Notes: a model not told the origin generated them from the letters alone. 64,000 nucleotides of DNA from Ophiocordyceps camponoti-saundersi (nom. inval.) (GCA_003339415.1 PDHQ01000015.1:248001-312000); one strand, 5' to 3'; positions 10,738 through 22,629 are shown, counted from the first letter of the stretch. Program-made: numbers and translations.

Positions 10738-12484
10738 GGTACCTGAGGCGGGTACCTGGGCAAGCAGACTTTCTCACACAAACAATGTACCGGGGTATTT
10801 TCTTTTTCCCTCCCACACTTTTGCTTGGCAACGGCCGTCATTCATGAAAAGAAGACGCAATTACAAGACGACAAACTATGTATGTAAACGACATGAACAA
10901 TAGAGAGGAAAAAAAGAGATGGCAAGGCAGCAAACGGGAAACCTATCAGTCGAAACAGAAGTCGGACTTGACCCTCAGGAACGGGGTGCCGGAGAGGACG
11001 AGGACGAGGTACCTGTGAAGGTGTACATAGGTACTCTTGTACTCGCACGCCAAAACCCGCGAAGGGGAGGAGGAGGAGGAGGAGGAGGGGGGGCGGGGCA
11101 AAGGTGGTGGGTGCACTTGGAGATGGGGCCATGTACCGGTACCACCAGAAGCGACTGGGTAGCAGAAAAGTACCTACCTGCTAACCTACACCACACTTCT
11201 TCTCTCCGCCTACCTAGGCCTCAGATTCCCTCTCACCGAGCCATAAGGAAAGGGGCCAAAAAAAAAACAGCAACCTCAGTTATAAAAAGACACACTCACG
11301 AGACGACAGCACAGTAAAGAGGTCAGCATGTAAAAACGTCAGACGCGTACAGGTACGACGACGACATAGAATGTCAGAATTCTTCCCTTTCCGTACCAGG
11401 GTACAGAGCAACCGGGTTTCAGGGCCCTGTGCCGTGTGATGTGTGTGTGGTTTTGCCCAAAGCCAAGGTAGACGATACACAATGTCGAAGGGAAGCTTAA
11501 TTTTTGTTTTTTTTTTCTTCTTCTTCTCTGTCTCTGACTCTTTCTCTTTCCCTTTTCTTCTTTTTTTCTTTTTCGTCTTTCTTCTCTCCCTATTAGATGA
11601 TTATTATGTGAAGAGCGTTCGTCTCCTGCCCCATCACCGTCTTCTTCTCTCTCTTTTCTTTGGGTCATGTTCCTTTTCTTTTACACAATCCCAAGCAGGC
11701 AGATGCGGGCATTAATACCTAATTCTTACACGCCATCATCTTTGTTGAGTTGACTGCTATAGCCTGTACTAAGCCCTGGACAAAGTGGCTGCCGCACCGG
11801 GCTTCGTATGTACCTCTACTAACCTACTATGCCTGCAAGCCTGTGGGTTGTAGGTGAAGAAGTACCTCATATAAGCGGTTAGCTGAAACGCCGCTCTCCG
11901 CCCCGCCGAAGCTCGAAGACAAAATCAGTCAGAACAAGCGCTCTCAAGATAATTACATACCTACATGCCTTCGTACATACATACATATGTATGAACATAC
12001 ATACATACACGCGGATACATCGTGTCCATCTCTTCTTGTTCAGTTTATAACAGTAACCATGCCAAGCCAAGCAGCGTTTGTGCGTACGTACCTACATACA
12101 CAGACACAGACATGGACTTGATAGAACGTGCTTGGAAAAGAAAGATGTCGAGGTACCACCCGGGCAGGTACTTTGCTCTTTTGAATAAGTCGCGCGCCCA
12201 CCCCCCCCTCCCCGCCATCCCCCCCCCCCCTCCCCACACACATGGGACGGGTAGATGGAGAGGGAGAGACAGAGACAGAGGAGAAAGGACTATTCTTCTG
12301 AACCCAGTGGGAAGAAGAAGAAGAAGAAGAAGAAGGAGAAGCAAGCCGGCAGAAAGACTGGAGCCGAGCCAGGAACAGGGGAGCTAGAGGAACCGCTGCC
12401 TCGGGGGGGTAGAGAGACGTCCCTTGTCGGGTTGATGAGAGGGGAGGGGGGCCAAAGCTCTGGCTGTTAAAGATGTGCCTGCCG

Positions 12485-12528
<44 letters not shown>

Positions 12529-12722
12529 ACCACACAAAAAACACAACAACCAACAAAACCCCACCCCACACCGCCCCCCCCCCCCCCCCACACCNNNNNN
12601 NNNNGGCGGGCCCGGCGGCTGGTGGCGTGGTGGCGCCCCCCCCCCCCCCCCCCCCCCCCCGGGTCTTCGCCCATCGTCAGTCAATCACTCACAATCCTGT
12701 CTTTTGCCCCCCCCCCCCCCCC
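12485..12722. repeat. Poly-C tracts around an assembly gap (Ns 12595-12604)
   Basis: C runs lie at 12485-12528 (44 nt), about 12574-12589, 12636-12660 (25 nt) and about 12707-12722. Ten Ns stand in the middle. The sequence between the runs is short and C-rich. This looks like an unresolved low-complexity or G-quadruplex-prone region, so its true length is unknown. Confidence 0.85.
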
Positions 12723-13004
12723 GCCCCAGTTCTCAGACCATCAGTCAATCACTGACAACTTGACCAGAGACGATTCAAGAAGAAGTGAAATAAAATAACC
12801 TACTACTCACATTCTACTTACTTATGTACTTACTTTCTACCATCTAATAACACGTGAAAATAAGAACAAAAAGTACATACATACATACATACCTACATAC
12901 ATACATACACTCAAGAAAACCCTCCACATCTTCGGCGGTTGCTCTCCCTTTTTTTTTGTCCCTGGATCGGCAAAATCCGATAGAGTAAGCGGGCTCGTAT
13001 CTCG

Positions 13005-13046
13005 CGCTGCTCTGCTCTGCTCTGCTCTGCGCTGCTCTGCTCTGCT
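13005..13046. repeat. CTCTG pentanucleotide minisatellite
   Basis: Seven to eight GCTCT/CTGCT units, with GCGCT variants, in tandem. Ordinary intergenic tandem repeat. Confidence 0.7.
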
Positions 13047-13928
13047 GCGTGCGCAGTGTCCCACCGATCATGCCTCTCTCTGCTACACTGTTGCATGCAA
13101 GCGGGGTGTCGAAATCGAGTCTGAATTTCGCCACACCTCACACTCTATTATTGCCCTATCCGTACATATTCTGCCACACGTTGCTGCTTTCTTTCGTCCT
13201 CTCTCTCTTCTCTCTCTTTTCTTCGAAACCCCATGCTTCTTACATATTACGTAGCTGTTATTCCTTGCCCGCTCGCTCGCCTATTCCAGACGGTCGTTCC
13301 CAAGCGAGGTCATGACAGGGATGCCGTCGGAGTGGGTTCTCAGACAGTAGGTACCGGTACATACCCACTACATTGTGCAACAGCTTTATGCATGTGATGG
13401 ACACCTAGTACCTACCTACCTACCTAGCTGTACGGATAGTACATAGTAGTAGCCTCTAGGCGCGGCGCGAGGAACAAGGCCCCGTACATAGCCTGTAGGG
13501 CACCTGGCACCTGGATGGGCCTTAAAAAGACACCCCTCATCCCCTCTTGCATCCCTCCATGATCCCATTACTCTTCTTTCCAAGCAGGCATTTCGCAACT
13601 CTATTCAAATCGACTTGAGCTTTCGACACCTCGATCCATCCATCCATCCAGTCTTTTCTGCCATGCACCAAGGTAGGTAGTGTGTAAGCAGTACTGTATC
13701 TACTCTATATGCACATCTGTGTAGCACATATGTACACACCTACATACGGATACGGATGCACATGTACAATGCACAAATGTAATATCCACGGAGTATGCCG
13801 CTGATCTTCGATAGCCCTGTCTACCACCTCCCTAGTAGTAGCGGCAGTCCCAAGCAGCAGACAAACAAGCACGACACAGCAGCAAAAAAAACAACGAAAG
13901 ATGCCCAGACCACGTGGGCCTGAGGATC

Positions 13929-13955
13929 ATCCATCCATCCATCCATCCATCCATT
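13929..13955. repeat. (CATC)n microsatellite
   Basis: Six to seven CATC units in tandem, followed a few dozen bases later by (CATA)n. Confidence 0.75.
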
Positions 13956-15397
13956 CAATCATGGAACCCTCCATACATACATACATACATACATCTCGTC
14001 CATCTACCCAGTATGTGTGTATGTATGTACGTTTATATATAGGTAGGCACACATGCAACCTCTTACATACACGTACATCTCTCTCAGCATCACCGACAAG
14101 AGGGCAAAAAAATAAAAAACCCAACAACTCTCCCTCCCACGTCACACACATCGGCGAACTCGGGTGCTAGAAGGAAAAAAAAAACCCAACGACAGTCTGA
14201 AAGTATGTACGTGTGTGTATTCCTCTGTCTGTCTATCTATCTAGCTGTCTGTAAATACTTACATACATACATACAGCGTACATATGCATGTTGTACGCAC
14301 GTCAATCGCCCAACTGATGCCCTCCCCCTCTCTCCTCCCCTCCCCCCTCCGGCACATACCGGAACCTTGGAAAATCAACAAGTCCCAACCCCTCGTTTCC
14401 CCCCATCCATCCCCTTGGTAAACCTTCCTTCTTCTCAATCATTTTCTTTCTTCTTTTTCTCTCCAAGATATCTTAAACCCTTTTACTTTCTTTTTTTCTT
14501 CTTCCTCTCTCTGTCTCTCTCTTTTCCCCTTGTAACGTTCTTCGTACAGATACAAATCTATCATCCCCCCGCCCGTCTTATCACCTCCCCTCCTTGCTTC
14601 GATTCTAATCTCTTCGTGCCCTTTTCGTAGCGTCAGGGTCCGAAATACACACAGACACACACGAACTAGACACTACCTAGGTAGGTAGCTATGTAGGAGA
14701 GGGGGGAGAAGCTGACATGTGTGAGTTGCATGAGAGAGAGAGTGAGTGTGTTACGGATACATGTGTGTGTATGACACAGGCAAAAAAAGAAACAACGAAA
14801 TAACATCCTGTACCAGTCTTCACAAACGTTCGTATCCTCCTCCTCCTCCTCCTCTTTCTCCCCCTTTTGTCTTTTCACTGCCCCCTTGAATATGTGTTGT
14901 ACATGCGGATTACACCTGAATATGTAGATCCGTGCTCATATGACAGAGTCTGAAGCAACACAGAAAGAGAAAAGAAAGAGACAGAGAGAGAGAACCAAAA
15001 CGAAGACGATACTTGACAACATCCTTCCAGTTGATGATGCCCCATACCCTTCTCCTCTGCAAGGCTTCCCCCCCCCGGCGACACGCCCGCATGCATCTCC
15101 TTCAACCCTCGCTTAAACACATGTACATACACACCTACATACTACATACATAATTGACGACTCGACAAACGCACTCTAATGACGCACCTCCGAAGCAAAC
15201 AAGAGAAAAAGAAATCTCCACAAAGAAGCAAGGAAAGAAAAGAAAAGAAAAGAAAAGAAACTTCACACCTCTTCCTTCTTCCCTCTTAGCCGCCGCCGTC
15301 GTCCAACAATAACCCACACCTCATCGTCACAAGGGGACGCCAATCCCGACGCTCCGGGCCCGTCACACCAACACGGAGAGCAAAGCACCTCCCAACT

Positions 15398-16609
15398 CTA
15401 AACGCCACGTCGCCGCCCTTCTGCCGCCGCCGCCTGCTGTCGTGGCTTGCCAATCCGCTCCACCGCCGTCCACACCTCCTGGCCCGTCCGCCCACCGCTC
15501 TTGTCGTCGTCGGGACAGCGTTCCCGCTCCAGCTTCATGTCCATCAGCATGCTCAGTTCTGGGCAGTATTCCAGTGTCTGCTTCCGCACTTCCGGCCTCT
15601 TCCACACGTTCGGGTCGATGGTGGGCCCGTCTGCCTGCACCTGATAGCCCATCGGCCGCTCCGTCAGGACGTCCCTGACCGCAAAGGGGCTCCGCGGCTC
15701 CGCTGCCACCTTCTCGCCCGGCATGGCCGACAGCCGCTTGCCGAACCACTCGTCTTCCGGCTCCGAGTCGTTGAGCCGGCTCTGAAAGCCGAGGACCCTC
15801 CGCACGGCCGACACGCGCCTCAGCGTCAGGCCCCCGGCGCTGGGAAACTCGTCCTTGTCGGATCTGAGAAACCGCGTCAAGACTGGCAGCTCTCCCTCGG
15901 TCGCGAAAATCAATTCCACCAAAAAAAGCAAATATGCAAAAAGAAAAAAAAGCAACTTACCTTGCGGCCCCGGCCCAACTCCAATCCAGCCAGTCGTCGA
16001 GGCTCCAAGGGGAGTTGGCGCAGAGGATGCAGTCATGGTCGTACTTGAAGACCCATTCCACACCCGGCATGACTTCGTCGTAGAACCTCATGTCTGTCAG
16101 TAGGCGGTAGACGTCTTCGCGTCTGTGCATCTCCCAGGGCTTGGGCAGCGTCGTGAGCGTCATCTTGCCGAGGGCCTGCTGATGCCTGACAGCCGGCGAG
16201 CGGCCGAGGTTGTAAACGCTCCAGGGCGAGCCGAGGAAGAGGAAGCTCCAATCGGGCGGCACCACCGCCACCATGTGCATCATCAGGGGCACCAGATGAG
16301 GCAGCGGACGCGGCTCGATGAGGAGTGCCACTTTGGACGAGTTGAACTCGGTCACTGGCCCGACTAATCTGCGCCGGGCTTCATTGATTCGGGACGAGAC
16401 CTCGATCTGAACCGCGTGCTGGTAGGGAGGCGCCAGAAAAGCAAGATACCAGCTTGAGCGAAGCGTCCTCCTGTCAGCGGACTTGGAAATCCTTACCTAG
16501 CTAATTACCTAGGAAGCTCCGGACGAGCGACTTACGTGAAGGCCAGCGAGCCGAGTATCAACAGTCTGGTTCTGGAGATGAGAGCCCTGCCGGAGCCGAG
16601 AATTGCCAT
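15398..16609 (-). CDS. DUF5672 family protein, copy A
   Basis: Model: complement of 15398-15863, 15961-16470 and 16536-16609, giving 349 aa. A short basic N-terminus and a hydrophobic segment (LLILGSLAF, about residues 16-24, continued by WYLAFLA) suggest a type II membrane anchor. The DUF5672 domain starts at about residue 70 (SSKVALLIEPRPLPHLVPL). It continues with VVPPDWSFLFLGS, KYDHDCILCANS and WLDWSWAGAA. Then come a Gly-poor GGLTLRRVSAVRRVL, EDEWFGKRL and the C-terminal YCPEL-MDMKLERERCP. The family resembles GT-A glycosyltransferases, and DHD could be the metal-binding site, but activity is not proven. Introns of 65 and 97 bp have GTAAGT donors and keep phase. Copy B lies head-to-head 260 bp away; the two probably arose by inverted duplication. 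Confidence 0.82.
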
Positions 16610-16869
16610 GACGATTGGCGAACGCGGAGCGCAGAGAGATCGTTGAGACTTGTGTGAAAGAGAGTAGATTTGTGCCTCAGATTGAGAGGCTTGTCCAGGT
16701 GTGTGTGAATGAGTGAGGGGGGAGAGAGAGAGAGAAGCAGGAGCGGCATCGGGACGGCACCTGCCCTGATACTCACTACGGTCTCTCGATAGCCTCATCA
16801 GCGACCACCTCTCATTGGATTCCATCAGTAAGCACATCTCCCTCTCCATCATAGAGTCAACAAACAGAG
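16610..16869. promoter_or_regulatory. Shared divergent promoter of the two DUF5672 genes
   Basis: 260 bp between two opposed start codons. It contains a CT/GA-rich stretch (about 16719-16736) and no obvious gene. A bidirectional promoter is inferred from arrangement only. Confidence 0.5.
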
Positions 16870-17912
16870 ATGATACCCTCCCAAAAAGCCCGCCTCCTAG
16901 GCTCAAGGTCCGTCCCCGCAACCCGTCTCCGTAAACGCCCTTGCTAACCAACCTCAGCGCCGCCCTCCTCCTCCTCACCTCAGCCACAACCATCCTCCTC
17001 CTCCTCCTAACACCTTCGAAACCACACTCACCCCACGGAACCTTCAACAGCACCAAGCTCGCGCTCCTAATCGAAGACCGACCCCTCCCCGTGCTCGCCC
17101 CGCTGGTGCTACACTTCACCGCCGTGGTACCACCAGACTGGCGCTTCCTCTTCCTCGGATCGCAAGCCTCGCTATCAAAGATGAACGCCTCGGCCGCTGT
17201 GCGACAACGCGCTCGCCAGGGGAAACTAAGGCTCGAGCCTATACCGGATAACATGAGCGTTTCGGGAGAGGAGATGATCAGTCGCTTCTTGACGTCTTCG
17301 TGGCTTTATGAAGAGGCCATTGCTCCGGCGGAGTGGCTGCTCGTCTTCCAGACTGATTCCATGGTCTGCGCCAATAGCAGGGTAGACGTCGATCACTTCC
17401 TCCCGTACGACTGGGTCGGCGCCCCCTGGAACCCGACGGGAGAATGGGGCGGCAACGGGGGCCTATCCCTCCGACGCGTGAGCCCCATCCGTCGCATCCT
17501 CCACAGCCAGAATCGCGTCGCAAACTCCGATCCTGAAGACGTCTGGCTGTCGGAGCGTCTCCTGTACGCCCCGGGGAGCGCCATGGCCAACGGCTCCGTC
17601 TCGCTCGCCTTCTCCGGTGAGATTCACGCCGGAGCGGCCGAGGTTGACCGTCTGGCTCTTCCGCGCCTCGTCAACGGTACTATCCTCAACGATGACGGCG
17701 AATTCCTCCAGGGTATGGATGACTGGCGACGCGGCTTCTACGAGCCTTTGGGTTATCATATAGGCGGCGGCGGCGTCTGGCTTCATGCCCCTCTCTGGGG
17801 AACCCCTGAGCTGAGAAGCCATATCTGGCACTACTGTCCCGAGGTCAAGATGACGTTGCCCATGGACGTTGCTCGCTTCGTGCCGGGACATTGCGCCGCC
17901 CGTTGGCCGTAG
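16870..17912 (+). CDS. DUF5672 family protein, copy B
   Basis: Model: 16870-16907 joined to 16958-17912, giving 330 aa. The first exon (MIPSQKARLLGS) is supported by a 50-bp GT-AG intron with a GCTAAC branch site and matching phase; without it no ATG precedes the hydrophobic anchor. The anchor is Leu/Thr-rich (about residues 15-31). The DUF5672 domain follows: NSTKLALLIEDRPLPVL, VVPPDWRFLFLGS, VFQTDSMVCANS, YDWVGAPW, GNGGLSLRRVSPIRR and EDVWLSERL. The C-terminus has WHYCPEVKMTLPMD. This copy keeps the full GNGGLSLRR motif that copy A lacks. The domain is uninterrupted, unlike copy A, where an intron sits just before GGLTLRR. Likely a membrane-anchored glycosyltransferase-like enzyme; substrate unknown. 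Confidence 0.82.
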
Positions 17913-18231
17913 TATGATCATTCAGACTTGTCAAGATCATTCGAATGTGCCTTCATGGGATAGAGTGCATGCAAGATATCTATCTATGTAGATGGCCAAA
18001 CCACCTCCTCCCCGTTTTATCCTTGTCTTTCTTTCTTTTTTTCCCCTTTCCAGCGCCTCGCCGACGCAGCTTACAACGAGACGTCTCATTCTTACATCCA
18101 GACAAGCCTCATTTCACCGAGTATGTAAAGCCTGCTCCTCTCTATGGCGGCCACGGCATCAGCCTCTCATCTATGACCCCCAACCGCCTCCTCCCCAGGC
18201 CCCATGACTCAACAGACCGTCAGGCAGGAAA
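17913..18231. other. Convergent 3' intergenic spacer
   Basis: 319 bp between the stops of DUF5672 copy B (+) and SEC12 (-). No gene or distinctive repeat seen; probably both 3' UTRs. Confidence 0.5.
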
Positions 18232-20049
18232 CTATCCCTGCACTGCCCGACCAATCGCCCCGGCAATCTGACCAAACAGGACGCCCCGAAAGACGCTCTC
18301 TCCCATGCCCTGCGTCCATGCCCCGGCCTCGACGAGCCTCTGACGCCAGATGCGTTTCTGCTCCGCCCCGAGCTCGTCCCACGCCTTGGCCGGTCCGTGG
18401 ACCGTCGCGTCGTGAACGTCTGCCCGGATAGCAGCAGAGTCGCCGACGAGTATCATGTTCTTCGCCCTCGTCCGAGAGAGGAGGTCGTTGAGCGGCACCT
18501 GCTTCGAGGAAGAGGGAGGGAAGGGTGACGAGGAGGAGGAAGAAGAAGAGGAAGAGGAAGGGGCCAGGGCCCCGTGCCACGACGAAGGCGCAAAACGGCC
18601 ACCGAAAAGTAGCGGCTCAGACCTGCCATAGAGCTCCATAACGCCTTGGCCCACCAAGGCCATGACGAGCACCATCAGACTGAGGGCGAGAATGAGTGGT
18701 TTCGAAGACGGCCTGCGCGCCCGCAGCGCCACCACATGACGCCCCTTCCTTGGAGGACCCCTATTCCGCCGCGGCTGGTCGCCGTCAAAGTGCTCTCTCA
18801 GCGGGACGCTGTGAACCGCAACCATCATCTGGAAGGAAATACTGGCCAAGAAAAGTTGCAGTTTCTTGGTGCGGCCCGTCGCCGTCGTCGTCGCCGTCGT
18901 CGGTCTGGAAAATGCAAGGCCAGTGATGGCGCCCACGTCGTGGGCATCGGCCAATGTGCAAACCGGTAAGAGGTCAAAGAGAAGGTTGAGAGACGACGCG
19001 GCCCTGTGCTCGAGCGTGTATAGGAAGATGGACGAGTCGTTGCCGGCAACAGCCACGACAAACTGCGCGTCGCCCAGAGGCGTCCAAGATGGCGACGTCG
19101 TCGGCGACGGGTTTGCAACAGCCAGCGCCGTGGCCGACACGTTGCGCGATATGCGCGCCACCACCGCAACTGATGCCATCGTATCGCTCTCAGCCGCAGG
19201 CATGCGCAAGCCCTGAATGAGAACGCCACGCCGCTGCGGCAGGTTAGAAACGGCGAGGAGAAAGTCCGGGGTCAAGAAGCGGATGGCGCGAATGGCAGGC
19301 CGTCGTCCATCCTGGGGCACGGGCACCGTGTAGACGAGTCTCGGCTCGCTGTTTTGCTTGGCTTTCACGGCGACGACATGCAACTCGTACTTGTAGCAAA
19401 AGGCAAGCAGACACTCGTTGTCAGCCGTTTGTATCACGTCCAAGTCCTCGGCATCGACTGGTAACTCGAGCAGGCCACGAGGCTTGGGCCGAGAACCGGT
19501 AGTTTCAAAGACGGCGATCTGCGACTCCTTGCCCATGGCCGAAGCAGCGGCGCCGACGGGACCGGCCACACGCAGCAGCCGCTGATACGTGTTGGCGTCC
19601 GGATTGGCGAAGAGGGCGGTGCGCGACAGCTCCGCCACCTTGCCGCTGGATCCATGGTGTATGGCGAAAGTCCGCAAGTGCATGTTGACGCTCTTGACGA
19701 GGTCAGAGTTGATGCCGGCAAAGAGGCGCGTCGGCTTGCTTCGGCCCTGACCCGGCCCCACGGCCAACGACATGACACTGTCTTCGTCTCGCGATAGCTC
19801 CGCTTCGGCCGCTACACGCAGTTCATCCTGGCGCGCCTCGAGCACCGTCTTGTGTCATGTCAGCGCGCGCGTCATGATTTGCAAGAGCGAACGGGACCCC
19901 GTCAAACGCACGATCTTGTTTCCCACGCCAGAACGGCTGGCGCCTCCTCCACCGCCGACCAACAACCGCGCCGCATCCTCGGGGTCGAAATCGAGCGCAT
20001 ACAGCGGATAATCGAGCTTGAGGCTGGAACAAGGGAGCGACGGAGCCAT
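18232..20049 (-). CDS. SEC12: SEC12-like guanine nucleotide exchange factor for SAR1
   Basis: ER membrane protein that loads GTP on SAR1 to start COPII coat assembly. Model: complement of 18232-19848 and 19912-20049, giving 584 aa. Exon 1 carries the start of the WD40 propeller with YALDFDPEDAARLLVGGGGG and SGVGNKI. A 63-bp intron (GTGCGT ... CACAAG) then restores NKITVLEA, the usual SEC12 wording. Further repeat strands follow to about residue 390 (for example AIRFLTPDFLLAVSN and FVVAVAGNDSSIFLYTLEH). One transmembrane helix (PLILALSLMVLVMALV) lies at about 415-435, then a lumenal tail with a poly-Ser stretch. The topology, a cytosolic propeller and a single C-terminal anchor, fits SEC12. 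Its target SAR1 is encoded about 18 kb to the right. Confidence 0.88.
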
Positions 20050-21162
20050 TTGCCGAGAGGCGATGCAGAGGAGGGAGAAGGATAGAATCTAGGATAGACG
20101 AGAATAGACAGAGAGAGAGACGCTGAGGTTGGATAGAAGGAGAACGCCGAACTGTGCAGAGAACGAGGGACAGAGTGGTCTTGGTAGGGTATGTGGTACA
20201 CTGAGGGATTGACACACTGTGCGGGTTTCGAACCTCGTGACGATGGGCTCGACGGCAGAGGCGAATAAGGTTAAAAGGTCGCTGGCACGCGGGTGTGACA
20301 GCCTTAACAGACACTGTAAGCACCGTATATTTAGCGGCCCGTTCGCACTCCTTGTACTACCGTTTTAAGCACTAGCTGCTTCCACCCACGACCAACTCCA
20401 TCTAACAGTCGCCCACTTCCTCCATCAAGACGTGCAGATTCCATCCAGGCAATCGTGGCTGGTGGACGAAAACGGTCTTCTGAAGTCGAATGTCGGCTAT
20501 TCCAGATGCCAGGAACCCTGTTGCGTGCAGGAACCAACAGGCACGTACATACATGCTACACCTGCACATACATGCAGCACTCACGCCTCCAAGAGTGTTT
20601 GTAGGTAGAGGTAGCTCCAAGCTCTCTCTGCAAGCGGCTGAAACCTGTTACCAAACAAGTATCCGTCTGCGACAACATCGCCACAAGATACATCAGACAC
20701 ATCTTAGTCCACAACAAGACGTGAACAGACATGTTGAGAAATATAAACGGTACAGATATGAAGAAAAAGCTCTTCCCTTCGCTCCCACCTGTAGATGCGC
20801 GCTCGTCTCTAGAGAACGCCAAAGTTCGCCACCATGTTCCCCCCCCCCCCCCCCCCCCCCCCCCTCCCCCCCCCCCCCCCCCCCCCTGAAAACACCCGAA
20901 GCTGTGTCCGTCCCTGCAAAAAGTGTTGTTCTTGGGTATCTCCTCCTGCTCTGAACTCTGGTTCGTCTTTTCAGATCTCGACAAAAGGAATGTAGGCAAG
21001 ACAAAGCTATACAGTCTAGTAAGTGGAAGAGAAACAAATCAAGACCGTCTTGAAACGCCCGAATATGGATACAGGTGGTTTGCATCGGTCGCCCGACCGT
21101 CGACTTTCTTCCTTCAACGCGTTCAGTCGCGAAAAGAAGCGGCTGGCAGTGACTCATCATCA
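20050..21162. other. Intergenic region with a poly-C tract
   Basis: No gene is supported. Two C runs at 20839-20864 (26 nt) and 20866-20886 (21 nt) are separated by one T. The left part is the SEC12 upstream region; the right part is 3' of the bZIP gene. A tRNA B-box-like GGTTCGAAA near 20225 (- strand) has no matching arms. Confidence 0.5.
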
Positions 21163-22629
21163 TCACTTCGGACCATGGCCCTCGAATGGCCTCCGAGTCG
21201 TCGTTGCCCAGCCCATCTCGAAGTATCGAGGTTGCGCCGGCCTCCACTGTCCCGTTCTTGGATCCTGCTCCTGCGCCGGTCCCGGTCCCGGCCCCGCCGC
21301 CGCCGGCCCCTCCATCGCTCTGAACGGGGGCAGCCTCTCGCCGCTCCCAGACGACGCCGCCGACAAAGGCCGCTGCGGCGCCCCGTAGGCCGGAGCGCCG
21401 CTCAGTTGGGCCAGCGGAGGCACGCCCCCGAAAACCGGTGCCGGCAAGTCGTCGGTCCTCTGTCGTCGCGGCGGCCGATCCGCCGACGACGGGTCGCTCG
21501 TCTCCCTGTTTCGTCCTGGGCTTCTATCTGCGCTTCGTGCCGGAGGACTTGGGGGGCCCTGCGCGTGCTGATGGATGCTCGATGTCTGCGCCACAAGCAT
21601 TCTCAGACGGTTGCGCTCTTCTCGGTAAAAGTCTCGCTGCTTCGTAAGATCCCCGACTTGTTGCAGCAAATTTTGTCTCTCGTCCTTGAGCTCCTGGAGC
21701 TGCCTGTCCTTATCCTCTTGCTGCAACTTTCTCTTCTTGCGATGCCTCGTTGACGCTTTGGCATTCCGCTGCCGTTTCTCGTCAGCTTTTCTGGACGCTT
21801 GCGAGTAGTCGACCGGACAATAAATTGCCTTGCCGGTCCCAGGTAGGGCCATTATTACTTCCTGCCCGTCTGAGCCACGCATCACATCGGCCCAATCGCC
21901 TTCTCCCGCCATGACCGACGAAGGCCGGCTCGGTGCCGCCGCGTTCGGAAGCTGCCGAGGTAAATGCAGTGATTGTGGTCGGCCGTGCAAACCTGTAGCC
22001 GGCGCTCTTGGGGACGTTCCCAGGAGGTTCATCGCGGCCATAGACTGCGCCGGGGGCTGTTGATGGCCGGTAAGAGGCCGCGTCTCTTCTGTAACTTCCA
22101 TCTCGTGGGAGCGCCGGGCGGGAGACGAGGCGGACGCGAGCGCCTCGAGGTGCGGAACTGCTTGAGACGGACCGGGGCCACGGGGCGGCCTAAAGCTCGA
22201 CGTAAACGGGTACGCAGCCGCGAGGGCGTCTCGACCGGACGTCGATGGACGCCTGAGAGGCGTAAGGCTGTTGCTTCCGGTCGCATGCGACATCGGGAAG
22301 AAAGGCCGACTGCTGGCGTAAGTCCGAGCCGTTGGTGTGCTCAGTACCGACTCGCTCTCCCTACGCCGAGAAGACAAGGGGTCGAGGCCCTCCGACGGCA
22401 GGCTTAGCGGCTCGGACGGGTTCAACATGTTGTGAACCCCAAGAGCTCTGGCGGGCAAAGGCTGAGTCCGGCCAGGACCGTCCGTAGTGCCCATGCCGGC
22501 CGCTCCTCCGCGACCATCGCTACCGCCAGGCCGGGAGACATATTGACGAGGCGGTCCCTCTTCGTCATTGGAGGGGGATCCCGATGATCGGCGAGAAGTA
22601 GCGTGAGGCGCAAGCTCCCTCTGCGACAT
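21163..22629 (-). CDS. bZIP transcription factor
   Basis: 488 aa. The basic region-leucine zipper lies at about residues 270-345. KADEKRQRNAKASTRHRKKRK contains the signature N-x7-R (NAKASTRHR), and heptads of a coiled coil follow (LQELKDERQNLLQQVGDL, YREERNRLRML). YCPVDYSQASRKADEKR just before it is typical of a Sordariomycete bZIP subgroup. The rest is Ser/Pro/Gly-rich and looks disordered. A nuclear DNA-binding role is inferred; target genes are unknown. The start at 22629 is the first in-frame Met of this exon; an additional upstream exon cannot be excluded. A 6.4 kb gap lies upstream. Confidence 0.85.
   Translation of the reverse strand: MSQRELAPHATSRRSSGSPSNDEEGPPRQYVSRPGGSDGRGGAAGMGTTDGPGRTQPLPARALGVHNMLNPSEPLSLPSEGLDPLSSRRRESESVLSTPTARTYASSRPFFPMSHATGSNSLTPLRRPSTSGRDALAAAYPFTSSFRPPRGPGPSQAVPHLEALASASSPARRSHEMEVTEETRPLTGHQQPPAQSMAAMNLLGTSPRAPATGLHGRPQSLHLPRQLPNAAAPSRPSSVMAGEGDWADVMRGSDGQEVIMALPGTGKAIYCPVDYSQASRKADEKRQRNAKASTRHRKKRKLQQEDKDRQLQELKDERQNLLQQVGDLTKQRDFYREERNRLRMLVAQTSSIHQHAQGPPSPPARSADRSPGRNRETSDPSSADRPPRRQRTDDLPAPVFGGVPPLAQLSGAPAYGAPQRPLSAASSGSGERLPPFRAMEGPAAAGPGPGPAQEQDPRTGQWRPAQPRYFEMGWATTTRRPFEGHGPK

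Larger units (their letters stand above)
9691..15397. other. 5.7 kb intergenic region with microsatellites; no supported gene
   Basis: The region lies between the MED15 start and the stop of the first DUF5672 gene. It holds poly-purine and poly-pyrimidine tracts, TACATA/CATC/TAGG microsatellites and poly-C runs. All long open frames are low complexity (Ser/Leu, Arg/Glu or Pro/Gly strings made by GA, CT and C repeats) and show no conserved domain. It likely carries the MED15 upstream control region and leader. I see no tRNA or other structured RNA gene that I can support. Confidence 0.6.

Noticed and set aside
10117..10831. Long - strand frames of 115-216 codons upstream of MED15
   Set aside because: They are Ser/Leu/Pro strings from GA/CT repeats, with no domain and with overlapping frames equally open.
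12040..12684. 214-codon frame across the N-gap
   Set aside because: Poly-Gly from poly-C, runs through Ns, and no biological content.
13921..14000. Regular short repeats that might suggest a CRISPR-like array
   Set aside because: Simple CATC/CATA microsatellites without spacers, in a eukaryotic genome.
20215..20260. tRNA-like B box (GGTTCGAAA) on the - strand
   Set aside because: T-arm does not pair and there is no A box or acceptor stem at the right spacing.
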